From: Bacteroidales bacterium
Lineage (GTDB): Bacteria > Bacteroidota > Bacteroidia > Bacteroidales > UBA1402
Length of the DNA: 17,933 nt
Direction: 5' to 3'
NCBI GenBank assembly: GCA_012511135.1
Contig: JAAZGQ010000050.1
Coordinates: 1-17,933 of the forward strand
Each line of letters opens with the position of its first letter. The stretch's first letter is position 1. Under the pieces are notes generated by a model that did no database searches, was not told the DNA's origin, and saw only the letters and a list, made by a program, of their open reading frames with translations. This document shows positions 1 through 8,292 of this stretch, in pieces. The position numbers were made by a program, and so were the translations under genes.

Positions 1-448
1 CCAGGGTGAGGGCTTCACTTTTGGGATGCGAAAAAGAGGTGGAATTAAAATCCAATTTCATTCCATTTTCTTTGGCCCATTGCATCCAGCTTTCGAAATG
101 CTTGGGTTCCAGTTGGTCGCGATCTACAAATTTACCTTGGAAATCTCCATAAATTGCATGTAGATTTAAACGATGTTTGCCGGGTATAAAGGAAGTAGCC
201 TTTTTGATATCTGCCCTCAATTCCTCAATATTCCTGGCTTTGCCGGGGTAATTTCCGGTAGACTGAATACCACCGGTGAGTTCTCCATCGGGGTTTTCAA
301 ATCCACTCACATCATCGGCCTGCCAGCAGTGCAGAGAAAGGGATATTTTCTGGAGTTTCTCCAAGGCGGCATCCACATCGACACCAACGGCTGCATAACG
401 TTCTTTGGCAATATCAAATGCCTGTTGAACAAGTTTTTCTTTTACCAT
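1..448 (-). CDS. rhaA: L-rhamnose isomerase, N-terminal part (cut by window edge)
   Basis: The enzyme interconverts L-rhamnose and L-rhamnulose in the cytoplasm, the first step of rhamnose catabolism. Reading from the ATG at 448-446, about 149 codons are visible and the frame stays open to base 1, so the 3' part lies outside the window. The N-terminus starts MVKEKLVQQAFDIAKERYA. Family blocks are clear: SLHCWQADDVSGFE near residue 40, TGGIQSTGNYPGKARN near 60 and PGKHRLNLHAIYGDF near 90. The metal-binding residues of the TIM barrel lie further on and cannot be checked. It is 25 bases downstream of rhaB and on the same strand, so the two are almost certainly co-transcribed. A rhamnulose-1-phosphate aldolase and a rhamnose transporter are not in the window and may follow to the left. 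Identity is secure from sequence blocks I recognise. Confidence 0.95.
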   Translation of the reverse strand, partial: MVKEKLVQQAFDIAKERYAAVGVDVDAALEKLQKISLSLHCWQADDVSGFENPDGELTGGIQSTGNYPGKARNIEELRADIKKATSFIPGKHRLNLHAIYGDFQGKFVDRDQLEPKHFESWMQWAKENGMKLDFNSTSFSHPKSEALTL

Positions 449-473
449 AATGTTTTAGTTTTAAAATTAATGA

Positions 474-1949
474 TTATATCTTGATTATATTCAAATATTT
501 TTGATATGCCAGTGACCAGGTAATGGTATCCTGAGGAAGGAATACTTCTGGTGTAATAGAGGAGGAAATCAACGTACGCATCTCTTGTAAATTTTCAACC
601 ACTCCCAAAGCTTTGGCCTGCATCATCACATTACCAATGGCAGTAGCCTCAATTGGGCCTGCCACTACGGGCAAGCCGATGGCATTGGATGTAAACTGGT
701 TCAACAGGCGGTTTTGTGCACCTCCTCCAATGATGTGCAACTTTTCAATCTTGAAGCTGGCCACGTTTTGCAACTTATTCAATACGTAGTTATATTTAAG
801 TGCCAAACTATCAAAAATACAACGGATGAATTGGGCGTGGTTCTGTGGAATAGGCTGCGCGGTGGCTGTGCAATAATTTACTATTGCCTTGACCATACTG
901 GCCGGATTGGCAAAGGAAGGATCGTCGGGATCAACCAGCGAACGGAAACCATCGGCCGAAGAGGCCAGTTCCACTATCGTCGGATAGGAATAGGATACGC
1001 CCGACTTTTTCCACTCTTTACGACATTGCTCCAACAACCACATACCAGTGATGTTTTTCAGGAAGCGGGTGGTTCCGTCTACCCCGCCTTCGTTGGTAAA
1101 ATTCATCTGAAAGGATTCTTCATTGATGATGGGCTCCCGAACTTCTATTCCCATAAGGGACCAGGTGCCGGAACTAAGATAGGCGAAATTCTTGTTTTCG
1201 GCCGGAACCGAAGCTACTGCCGATCCGGTATCGTGTCCGGCTACTGCAATGACAGGAACCTTACCCAATCCGCTTTCTTCGGCCAGGACATCGCAAAGCG
1301 GGCCAATCACCACACCCGGATCCGTTATTTCCGGTAATATATCCGGATTAATACCGGCGGCTTCGAGCAAGGAAGAATCAAACTGCCTGGTACGGGGATT
1401 CAGCATTTGCGAAGTTGAGGCAATGCTGTATTCGCAAACCATTTTGCCGGTCAGCATATACGACAGGGCATCGGGCATGAACAAAATTTTGTCGGCGGCT
1501 TCCAGGGCAGACGAATTTTCCAATTTGGCAGCGTAAAGCTGAAACAAACTGTTGAAATTCATAATCTGGATACCAGTTCGATTGTATACTTCTTTGCGGG
1601 AAATCAATTCAAAATACTTATCGGGGATTCCCTCGGTATAGGGATCTCTATAGGCTCGGGGACAACCAAGAAAAGTTCCGTCCTTGCCGACATATACAAA
1701 ATCCACTCCCCAGGTGTCAATACCGATGGCATCAATTTTCTGTCCCGAAGCTGCTGCCGCTTTTAAGCCGGTCTTGAGCGATTCATAAAGTCCGAAAATA
1801 TTCCAGTACGATTTGCCGTTGATGGGCATAATAAGATTGGGGAACCGGGTTAATTCTTTCATGTCCAGCTTACCTTCTCCCAGCGTTCCTAAAATGGTTC
1901 GTCCGCTGGTGGCTCCCAGGTCAAAAGCTAAAAAATTGTATGTACGCAT
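474..1949 (-). CDS. rhaB: L-rhamnulokinase
   Basis: A FGGY-family sugar kinase that phosphorylates L-rhamnulose to L-rhamnulose-1-phosphate using ATP, acting between RhaA and the aldolase. With the ATG at 1949 the protein has 491 residues. Visible motifs are the phosphate loop FDLGATSGRTILG (residues 9-21), GIDTWGVDFVY (76-86), VAGHDTGSAVAS (236-247, with Asp240 as the likely catalytic base), YLSSGTWSLMG (257-267) and the C-terminal adenosine block IGGGAQNRLLNQF. An in-frame ATG at 1988 would add 13 residues that do not resemble family N-termini. That upstream ATG overlaps the stop codon of the arabinofuranosidase gene by one base (TAATG), so coupled initiation there is possible. I prefer 1949 because the kinase fold begins directly after it. 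The downstream neighbour rhaA confirms the sugar assignment over other FGGY kinases. Confidence 0.93.
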   Translation of the reverse strand: MRTYNFLAFDLGATSGRTILGTLGEGKLDMKELTRFPNLIMPINGKSYWNIFGLYESLKTGLKAAAASGQKIDAIGIDTWGVDFVYVGKDGTFLGCPRAYRDPYTEGIPDKYFELISRKEVYNRTGIQIMNFNSLFQLYAAKLENSSALEAADKILFMPDALSYMLTGKMVCEYSIASTSQMLNPRTRQFDSSLLEAAGINPDILPEITDPGVVIGPLCDVLAEESGLGKVPVIAVAGHDTGSAVASVPAENKNFAYLSSGTWSLMGIEVREPIINEESFQMNFTNEGGVDGTTRFLKNITGMWLLEQCRKEWKKSGVSYSYPTIVELASSADGFRSLVDPDDPSFANPASMVKAIVNYCTATAQPIPQNHAQFIRCIFDSLALKYNYVLNKLQNVASFKIEKLHIIGGGAQNRLLNQFTSNAIGLPVVAGPIEATAIGNVMMQAKALGVVENLQEMRTLISSSITPEVFLPQDTITWSLAYQKYLNIIKI

Positions 1950-1987
1950 TCTGTGGTTTATTTGAGATGCAAAAACATCTCGTTTCA

Positions 1988-3538
1988 TTATTGAATTGTC
2001 AGTGTTATTACCGATTTGGCAGGAACTGTCAGGCTAAGTTCGCCCTTATTGATTTTGGCTTTTTTGAATTCTTTGAGTGTAATCTTCTCTGCGTCTTCAA
2101 AAGTGTTTTTGTCCGTAAGATTGTCGGAACTCAGGATAATTCCGCTTACATTTTTCGCATTAACGCCCTTCAACAAACAAGAGGCATCTATATCGTTTTT
2201 GGGATCGATGTTAACAATAGAAACATGAATCACTCCCTGAGCGTCTTTAGAAGCACTTACATTCAGAGCCGGTAAAGATCTGTTGGCCAGTCTGTACATC
2301 GGACTCAGCATCTCGACCGAAATATAGGTGGCGTCGTGATGCACTTTGTACATATCGTAAATATGATAGGTAGGCGTAAGTACCATTTTATCTTCTTTGG
2401 TCAGAATTATTGCCTGCAAAACATTGACCATCTGGGCAATATTAGCCATACGGACACGATCACAATATTTATGGAAAATATTCATAGTAGAGGCACAAAG
2501 CAAAGCATCGCGCAAGGTATTTTGCTGATAGAGGAAACCGGGATTGGTGCCGGGTTCCACATCGTACCAGGCTCCCCATTCGTCAACGCAAAAAGCCACT
2601 CTTTTTCGGGGATCGTACCTGTCCATTATGGCTACGTGATTGCCAATGAGCTCATCCATGAACAAACTTTTTTCCATCGTAGTAAAATATTCATCTTCGG
2701 TAAAATCGGTAGCTGAACCCTTACCTCCGGGTCCCCAGCCTTTGGGAACGGTATAATGATGAAGTGAAAGGCCCCACATTTGTCCTGCGCCGACATTCTT
2801 CATCATCACCTCTGTCCAGTTGTAGTCGGCAGAATTGGCTCCTCCGGCTATCTTTAACAAACGGTTATCACCATAATTCCTGCAATAGGTAGCATAATTC
2901 CGGTATAAATTGGCATAGTACTCCGGGGTCATATTTCCTCCACAACCCCAGTTTTCGTTACCTACTCCCCAGAATTTCACTTTCCAGGGCTTGTCGCGTC
3001 CGTTCTCCCGGCGCAAATTGGCCATGGGTGATTCACCATCGAAAGTAATGTATTCTACCCACTTGGACATTTCTTCGACTGTCCCGCTGCCCACATTGCC
3101 ACAAACATAGGGCTCAGTGCCTACCAATTCGCAATAATTCAAAAATTCGTGAGTTCCAAAGGAATTGTCTTCGACCACCCCACCCCAATGGGTGTTTATC
3201 ATTTTAGGACGACTTTCTTTTGGTCCAATGCCGTCTTTCCAGTGATACTCATCGGCAAAACAACCTCCCGGCCAGCGCAGATTAGGAATCTGAATGTGTT
3301 TGAGGGCTGCGATAATATCGTTGCGATAACCATCGGTGTTGGGTATCGGGGATTCGGGTCCTACCCAAATACCACCGTAAATACAGTTACCCAGATGTTC
3401 GGCAAAATGTCCGTAAATGTGTTTGCTGATTTGCGCACCGGGTTGATCGGCATTGACAACCAGATTAGCCTTTTCTGCAGAAACAGTCAAAGCTGTAATA
3501 CTTAAAACAGCTGTCAGAACAAAAAGGTGTTTTTTCAT
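1988..3538 (-). CDS. Secreted alpha-L-arabinofuranosidase, GH51
   Basis: A retaining glycosidase that removes terminal alpha-L-arabinofuranose from arabinan or arabinoxylan. The 516-residue protein begins with a signal peptide (MKKHLFVLTAVLSITALTVSA, apparent cleavage near residue 21), so it probably acts in the periplasm or at the cell surface. GH51 hallmarks are GHFAEHLGNCIYGGIWVG (43-60), LRWPGGCFADEYHW (87-100), the acid/base block WGVGNENWGCGG (Glu195) and the nucleophile block FCVDEWGAWY (Glu320), followed by a C-terminal beta-sandwich domain that reaches the end. Length is normal for the family. It is the first gene of a group with rhaB and rhaA; its stop codon touches the upstream rhaB ATG. 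That arrangement points to breakdown of a polymer containing both arabinose and rhamnose, such as pectic rhamnogalacturonan I. Family assignment is firm; the polymer is inferred. Confidence 0.95.
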   Translation of the reverse strand: MKKHLFVLTAVLSITALTVSAEKANLVVNADQPGAQISKHIYGHFAEHLGNCIYGGIWVGPESPIPNTDGYRNDIIAALKHIQIPNLRWPGGCFADEYHWKDGIGPKESRPKMINTHWGGVVEDNSFGTHEFLNYCELVGTEPYVCGNVGSGTVEEMSKWVEYITFDGESPMANLRRENGRDKPWKVKFWGVGNENWGCGGNMTPEYYANLYRNYATYCRNYGDNRLLKIAGGANSADYNWTEVMMKNVGAGQMWGLSLHHYTVPKGWGPGGKGSATDFTEDEYFTTMEKSLFMDELIGNHVAIMDRYDPRKRVAFCVDEWGAWYDVEPGTNPGFLYQQNTLRDALLCASTMNIFHKYCDRVRMANIAQMVNVLQAIILTKEDKMVLTPTYHIYDMYKVHHDATYISVEMLSPMYRLANRSLPALNVSASKDAQGVIHVSIVNIDPKNDIDASCLLKGVNAKNVSGIILSSDNLTDKNTFEDAEKITLKEFKKAKINKGELSLTVPAKSVITLTIQ

Positions 3539-3576
3539 AGTGATAAGATTAGTTATTTAAAAAATGCTTTATGCAG

Positions 3577-3607
3577 CAAAGATAATTTTTTTCTCTATAC
3601 ACAGCAA
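3577..3607 (-). promoter_or_regulatory. Bacteroidota-type promoter of the GH51-rhaB-rhaA operon
   Basis: Read on the minus strand, TATCTTTG (3584-3577) matches the -7 consensus TAnnTTTG exactly. A TTG core of the -33 element lies at 3607-3605, with a 20-base spacer, which is the normal spacing. The start codon of the arabinofuranosidase gene is 38 bases downstream of the -7 box. The -33 part overlaps the last codons of the preceding cystathionine beta-lyase gene. This is the best-formed promoter in the window and marks the boundary between the methionine block and the sugar operon. Confidence 0.7.
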
Positions 3608-4764
3608 GCCTGCAGGGCTTTCATGGCGATTTCCAGGACAGAGCGGGGACAAGCAATATTTATGCGCATATGCTGCTCCCCTCCGGGTCCGAAAATACTG
3701 CCTTCGCTAAAACCCAGACCGGCTTCATGTACCAATTTGTGTTGCAAGGCCTTGTGCTCCAAACCCAGAGCCGAGAAATCCACCCATACCAGATAGGTGG
3801 CCTCGTGGCGATAAAGCCCGAGAGAGGGCAGTTGACGCGTGATAAAATCGTTTAAGTAAAGCAGATTTCCGTGTAAATAGTCCAACAAGTCATCGAGCCA
3901 GGCTTCGCCATGAGTATAGGCCGCTTCCAGGGCTGCATCGCCAAAAGTATTACCCAGGCTGACATGTAAAACTTCGTTGCTTATTCTGATAAAAGATTTT
4001 CTCAACTCAGGATTGGGAATTATAGCCTCCGAACTGGCCATGCCGGCCAGATTAAAACTTTTGCTGGGAGCCATAAAAGTAATGGTATTATCGGCTATTG
4101 CTTTGCCCAGGCCGGCCATGGCTGTATGTACAAAACCTTGCATTATCAAATCGGAATGAATTTCGTCAGATACCACCAGACATTGGTATTTCAGGCAAAG
4201 TTCTCCCAGCCTTTGCAACTCTTCTTTAGTCCAGCATCGACCAACAGGATTGTGGGGATTACACAATAACAGCATTTGGGCTCCCGACTTTAATTTTTCT
4301 TCCAAATCGGCAAAATCCATACTGTATTGATCCTCATTACGGATCAGCTTATTGTGGAGCAATACCCGGTTTTGCCTTTCGACCACATAATAAAAGGGGT
4401 GGTAAACAGGGGGCTGTACTATTATCTTGTCACCCGGCCGGCTGAAAGCCTGCACAGCCATTGCCAGACCGGAGACAACTCCCGGACTGAAACAAATCCA
4501 TTCTTTTTCTATATCCCAGGCATGTCGTTTGTGCATCCAAGCCACTATGGATTGGTAAAAAGCATCGCTGTGGCCGAAATAGCCAAAAACAGGATGTTCC
4601 AGTCGTTTCCTTATTGCCTGCATAACAACTTCAGGACAAGGAAAATCCATGTCGGCCACCCAAAGCGGCAGTACATCTTCGCGACCAAAAACGACGGCAC
4701 AGGCGTCGTGTTTCAGACTGTTGGTGTTGCGCCTGTCTATTATTTCATCAAAATTCGGCTTCAT
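3595..4764 (-). CDS. patB: PatB/MalY-family C-S lyase (probable cystathionine beta-lyase)
   Basis: A PLP-dependent fold-type I enzyme expected to cleave cystathionine to homocysteine, pyruvate and ammonia in the cytoplasm. The 389 residues match the usual length. Visible blocks are FDEIIDRRNTNSLKHD at the N-terminus, LPLWVADMDFPCPEVV (32-47), CNPHNPVGR (168-176), VVSDEIHSDL (197-206, Asp200 binding the PLP ring nitrogen) and MAPSKSFNLAGM (231-242, with Lys235 as the PLP Schiff-base lysine). The start ATG at 4764 is 12 bases after the homocysteine methyltransferase stop, with a purine-rich AGAAGAG directly before it. The pairing fits methionine synthesis: lyase product feeds the neighbouring methyltransferase. 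MalY-type enzymes can also act on cystine or other cysteine conjugates, so strict substrate choice is an inference. Confidence 0.88.
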   Translation of the reverse strand: MKPNFDEIIDRRNTNSLKHDACAVVFGREDVLPLWVADMDFPCPEVVMQAIRKRLEHPVFGYFGHSDAFYQSIVAWMHKRHAWDIEKEWICFSPGVVSGLAMAVQAFSRPGDKIIVQPPVYHPFYYVVERQNRVLLHNKLIRNEDQYSMDFADLEEKLKSGAQMLLLCNPHNPVGRCWTKEELQRLGELCLKYQCLVVSDEIHSDLIMQGFVHTAMAGLGKAIADNTITFMAPSKSFNLAGMASSEAIIPNPELRKSFIRISNEVLHVSLGNTFGDAALEAAYTHGEAWLDDLLDYLHGNLLYLNDFITRQLPSLGLYRHEATYLVWVDFSALGLEHKALQHKLVHEAGLGFSEGSIFGPGGEQHMRINIACPRSVLEIAMKALQACCV

Positions 4765-4776
4765 CTCTTCTGCGGC

Positions 4777-5655
4777 TTATTTCCTGACCTGGGCAGCAAT
4801 AGCCCTGATGTGGGCAGGCGTGCTGCCACAACAACCACCTATGATATTGGCTCCGGCAGCCATAAGATCCGGCACAGAAGCGGCCATCTCTTCGGGAGAT
4901 TCAGGAAAAATGGTTTTACCCTCTTTATAGATTGGCAGGCCGGCATTGGCCTGAATTAAAACCGGTATTTCTGTGTTCACACTGCGAATCTCACGTACGA
5001 TGTCGATCATTCCTTTGGAACCGTTACCGCAATTGCTTCCTATCACAGAAGCTCCAGCTTCGATCAAGGGCTGTATCATGTCGGCCGGTGCAATACCCAT
5101 CATGGTTTTGTATCCACCGCCAATAAGAGGGTCGAAAGTCATAGTGCACAGTACTTCCAGGCCTGTTTTAGCTGCCGCACGAACAGCAATCACGGCTTCT
5201 TCCAGATCGGTCATGGTTTCTATTACTATGGCATCGGCCCCTCCTTCTTTGAGAGCCAGGCATTGTTCGTAAAATACCTCGAACAGTTCATCGGCACTTA
5301 TGTCGCCCATCATCAAAAACTTGCCCGTGGGACCCACCGATCCCAGCACAATTTTGTCCGGACCGGCTGCCTGCCTTGACAAAGTTGCTGCTGCACGGTT
5401 GATTTCATAAGCCCGGTCTGCCAGTCCATAGTGTGCCAATTTGCAGGAATTACCTCCAAAACTATTGGTTTCGGTCATATCGGCACCGGCTTCCAGATAA
5501 CTGCGGGCTATGTCACTAACTGCTTCAGGATGGTCTATATTCCATAGTTCCGGACAGGCACCGGCCTTCAGGCCTTTGGCTTGCAAAAAGGTTCCCCAGG
5601 CTCCGTCGGAAACCAGGTATTTTTTCTTTTTGAGCAATTCGAGTATTTTTCCCAT
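4777..5655 (-). CDS. Stand-alone homocysteine S-methyltransferase domain protein
   Basis: A zinc-dependent methyltransferase of the family that forms the N-terminal module of MetH and also BHMT and MmuM; it transfers a methyl group to homocysteine to make methionine. The 292-residue protein is a single TIM barrel with SDGAWGTFLQAKGL (16-29), TETNSFGGNSCKLAHYGL (61-78), LGSVGPTGKFL (104-114), IGSNCGNGS (205-213) and IGGCCGSTPAHIRAI (272-286). Cys209, Cys275 and Cys276 are the three expected zinc ligands. It has no folate-binding, cobalamin or reactivation domain, so the methyl donor is not shown by the sequence: a separate corrinoid protein, S-methylmethionine or a betaine are all possible. 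The resemblance is closest to MetH-type modules (impression only). It sits directly upstream of the cystathionine beta-lyase gene. Confidence 0.88.
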   Translation of the reverse strand: MGKILELLKKKKYLVSDGAWGTFLQAKGLKAGACPELWNIDHPEAVSDIARSYLEAGADMTETNSFGGNSCKLAHYGLADRAYEINRAAATLSRQAAGPDKIVLGSVGPTGKFLMMGDISADELFEVFYEQCLALKEGGADAIVIETMTDLEEAVIAVRAAAKTGLEVLCTMTFDPLIGGGYKTMMGIAPADMIQPLIEAGASVIGSNCGNGSKGMIDIVREIRSVNTEIPVLIQANAGLPIYKEGKTIFPESPEEMAASVPDLMAAGANIIGGCCGSTPAHIRAIAAQVRK

Positions 5656-5674
5656 AGTACGTTAGATCTACGGA

Positions 5675-5682
5675 CAAAAATA
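5675..5682 (-). promoter_or_regulatory. Likely -7 box before the homocysteine methyltransferase gene
   Basis: Minus-strand TATTTTTG matches TAnnTTTG and lies 20 bases before the ATG at 5655. I see no convincing TTG -33 element at the right distance. The 62-base gap between the permease gene and the methyltransferase gene contains no clear terminator, so read-through from upstream is also possible. Confidence 0.45.
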
Positions 5683-5717
5683 CGGGAAAAAATCAGAAAC
5701 AGCGAGAAAATTCCGGA

Positions 5718-6965
5718 TTAATCAAAACGAATGGCTTTTACCGGACTAATCCTGGCCACAAGAGCCGAAGGCCCCAGCACCATGAGCAATGATGCTAACA
5801 AAGTACCCAGATTGAGCAATAAAATATACCAGAGATTTAATTCCACGGGAACAGCATCAATATAGTATACTGCAGGATCTAGTTTAAGGATGCGGAAGAA
5901 ATACTGTAACAAGCAGAGCCCCAGACCCAGCACATTGCCCCAGAGCATACCCTTGCCAATCAAAAAAGAAGAAAGATACAAAAAGACCTTGCGTACCGAA
6001 ATATTGTCAGCACCCATAGCCTTGAGCATACCAATCAAATTAGTACGTTCCAGAATCAGGATCAGCAAGCCGGAAATCATGTTAAAACCCGACACAAAAA
6101 TCATCAGCAACAAAATCAACCATACATTCATATCCAGCAAATCTAGCCAGCCGAACATGTCGGGATTCAGGTCATACACCGACTGTATCATGTAGGAATT
6201 ACCTTGCAGATTGCCCGTTTTAAATAGCAAATTATACACATCGCTTTCTACCTGAGGCAATTCCCGGATATTATCCACAAAAATCTCAAGGCCTCCTGCC
6301 TGCCCGGGATCCCAGTTATTCAATTTAACAATTTGTCTGTCGTCGACCAGGGCAAAGACTTTGTCAAATTCCGCAAAATGGGTATCAAAAATTCCGCACA
6401 ATTCCCATTGACGGGTATACAATTGTTCGTCCCGGGTAAAATAGCAGAGCAATTTATCTCCGGGTTTCAATTTTAAGCGACGGGCCATTTTGTCGGAAAG
6501 CAAAATCTGTGTAGAAGGCAGGCTGTCGTTTAGTTCCGGTAAGTATCCTTCAAGCAAATATTGCTGAAGAAAATTCCAATCAAAATCCGGAGAAAATCCC
6601 TTAAAAACAATTGTTTGAAAAGATTCCGGGGTTTTAATGATTCCGGGCTTGGTGGAAAAACGCTGCACATGGCGCACACCGGGTATGGCTTTTAGCTGTT
6701 CAGGAAGCTTTTCGGGCAGCTCCATGGCAGCCATCTCGTAGGAATAATTCGATTGATAACTGGTAACCTGAATATGAGAACTCAGACCTATGATGTTTGT
6801 TTCCACCTGACGCTTAAATCCAACCACCACGGATACAGCAATCAACATCACCGCCAGGCCCACTGCGATACCCATAGTAGCTATGCGTACAGCCGGACGT
6901 GATACTTGCTTTTGATCTTCGGTTTTGAAGAATAAGCGTTTTGCTATAAAATACTCTAAACTCAA
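5718..6965 (-). CDS. LolC/LolE-type ABC transporter permease (FtsX/MacB family)
   Basis: An inner-membrane permease of the type that extracts lipoproteins or other cargo when paired with a LolD-like ATPase. The 415 residues show the family layout: a short cytoplasmic N-terminus (SLEYFIAKRLFF), one membrane span near residues 28-50, a large MacB-like periplasmic domain of roughly 220 residues, then three spans near 275-303, 325-355 and 374-402, ending in ARISPVKAIRFD. The cytoplasmic loop ERTNLIGMLKAMGADNISVRKVF is typical of FtsX-family coupling regions. The only start that keeps the conserved N-terminus is TTG at 6965-6963; an in-frame stop lies two codons upstream and the next ATG would delete part of the first span. 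No ATPase gene is adjacent, so the partner is presumably encoded elsewhere. It is on the same strand as the methionine genes, which is probably incidental. Confidence 0.85.
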   Translation of the reverse strand: MSLEYFIAKRLFFKTEDQKQVSRPAVRIATMGIAVGLAVMLIAVSVVVGFKRQVETNIIGLSSHIQVTSYQSNYSYEMAAMELPEKLPEQLKAIPGVRHVQRFSTKPGIIKTPESFQTIVFKGFSPDFDWNFLQQYLLEGYLPELNDSLPSTQILLSDKMARRLKLKPGDKLLCYFTRDEQLYTRQWELCGIFDTHFAEFDKVFALVDDRQIVKLNNWDPGQAGGLEIFVDNIRELPQVESDVYNLLFKTGNLQGNSYMIQSVYDLNPDMFGWLDLLDMNVWLILLLMIFVSGFNMISGLLILILERTNLIGMLKAMGADNISVRKVFLYLSSFLIGKGMLWGNVLGLGLCLLQYFFRILKLDPAVYYIDAVPVELNLWYILLLNLGTLLASLLMVLGPSALVARISPVKAIRFD

Positions 6966-7020
6966 ATTTCAGAACTTACAGACATTTTTTTCGATGGCTA
7001 CCAAATCGTGCTTCCCGCAA

Positions 7021-8220
7021 TCAACTAGTTCGCCCGGGATATATTTCCAGCGCTTTTTCCAAAAGCATCATAGCCGTAGCCAGATCTTCTTTTTTCAGGA
7101 CATAGGCCAGCCTCACTTCGTTCCTGCCCACATTGGGAGCCGAATAAAAGCCCGAAGCCGGGGCAATCATTATGGTTTTACGATCGTACTCAAAACTTTC
7201 GAGCAACCAGGCGCAAAAACGATCAGCGTCGTCAATGGGCAATCGGGCTACGGTATAAAAAGCACCCATGGGCATGGGTGAATAGCAGCCGGGGATTTTG
7301 TTTATGGCCTCAATCATAAAATTTCTGCGCGCCAGGTATTCTTCGTACACTTCTTCCATATAACTTTCAGGAGCATCCAAAGTGGCCTCGGCCACTAACT
7401 GCCCTATCAGGGGCGGACACAAACGGGCCTGACAAAACTTCATCACATTTTTGCGCACCTGCACATTTTTGGTAATCAGGGCTCCTATGCGGATACCGCA
7501 TTCGCTGTAGCGCTTGGAAACCGAATCAATCAGAATAACATTATCGCGTATGCCTTCGAGATGAAAAGAAGAAATATGCGGAGCTCCTGTATAGCAAAAC
7601 TCCCTGTAAACCTCATCCGAAAACAAATACAAATCGTATTTCTTAACCAGATCACGGATGTCATCCAATTCCTTGCGATTGTACAGATAACCTGTAGGAT
7701 TGTTTGGATTACTAATCAATATAGCCCTGGTACGCGGGGTGATCATTTTTTCAAATTCCTCGGCCGGAGGCATGGCGAAGCCGTTTTCGATATTTAGCAA
7801 AAAAGGCCTGATCACAGCACCGCAAGACACGGCAAAGGCGGTATAATTGGCGTAGGCCGGTTCCGGAACTATGATTTCATCCCCCGGATCCAGACAGGCC
7901 ATCATGGCAAAGAGAACCGCTTCGGATCCCCCGGAAGTGATTATAATATCTTCTGTGTCAACATCAATATGAAACTTCTGATAATAGGCCGCCAGCTTTT
8001 CACGAAAACTCAGCAAGCCTTCGCTGGGAGTATATTCCAAAATGGAACGCTCAATGTTTTTCAAGGCATCCAGAGCTACCTGCGGAGTCTTGATGTCGGG
8101 CTGACCAATGTTGAGATGATAAATTTTGATTCCTCTGGCAATAGCCTGTCTACTCAGGGGTACCAGCTTGCGGATGGGCGATTCGGGCATTAAAGCTCCG
8201 CGGCGTGATGAAATCGGCAT
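7021..8220 (-). CDS. Class I/II PLP-dependent aminotransferase
   Basis: A cytoplasmic amino acid:2-oxo acid aminotransferase of the aspartate/aromatic aminotransferase subgroup. The 399-residue protein opens with SSRRGALMPESPIRKLVPL and YHLNIGQPDIKTP (34-46), blocks typical of a Bacteroidota and Thermotoga subgroup. Further motifs are ITSGGSEAV (94-102), ISNPNNPTGYLY (169-180), FSDEVYREF (200-208) and SVSKRYSECGIRIGAL (233-248), with Lys236 as the PLP lysine; NEVRLAYV near the C-terminus carries the substrate carboxylate-binding Arg. The ATG at 8220 is preceded by a good -7 box. The amino acid substrate cannot be read from the sequence. Its place between the SAH/MTA deaminase and the homocysteine methyltransferase genes makes a role in methionine-related transamination possible, but a general aspartate, alanine or aromatic enzyme is just as plausible. 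Confidence 0.87.
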   Translation of the reverse strand: MPISSRRGALMPESPIRKLVPLSRQAIARGIKIYHLNIGQPDIKTPQVALDALKNIERSILEYTPSEGLLSFREKLAAYYQKFHIDVDTEDIIITSGGSEAVLFAMMACLDPGDEIIVPEPAYANYTAFAVSCGAVIRPFLLNIENGFAMPPAEEFEKMITPRTRAILISNPNNPTGYLYNRKELDDIRDLVKKYDLYLFSDEVYREFCYTGAPHISSFHLEGIRDNVILIDSVSKRYSECGIRIGALITKNVQVRKNVMKFCQARLCPPLIGQLVAEATLDAPESYMEEVYEEYLARRNFMIEAINKIPGCYSPMPMGAFYTVARLPIDDADRFCAWLLESFEYDRKTIMIAPASGFYSAPNVGRNEVRLAYVLKKEDLATAMMLLEKALEIYPGRTS

Positions 8221-8245
8221 AAATTAGGACTTGAAAATAAAGCTG

Positions 8246-8253
8246 CAAATATA
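8246..8253 (-). promoter_or_regulatory. Likely -7 box before the aminotransferase gene
   Basis: Minus-strand TATATTTG is an exact match to TAnnTTTG, 26 bases before the ATG at 8220. No clear -33 TTG is visible at 19-21 bases. The 72-base gap after the deaminase gene also holds only short, weak inverted repeats without a T run, so I do not call a terminator there. Confidence 0.45.
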
Positions 8254-8292
8254 GTATGTTTCTGGCATTCCTGCTCTAAGAGCCGGCTGCTT

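Noticed and set aside
714..1337. A plus-strand open frame of 207 codons
   Set aside because: It is antisense to rhaB, which has complete kinase motifs in the opposite strand; no family features are seen.
4327..4959. A plus-strand open frame of 210 codons
   Set aside because: It runs antisense across the PatB-type lyase and homocysteine methyltransferase genes and has low-complexity, non-protein-like composition.
8254..8292. Short inverted repeats (GCTC/GAGC, GGCT/AGCC) after the deaminase gene as a terminator
   Set aside because: Stems are about four base pairs and no T tract follows; chance is likely.
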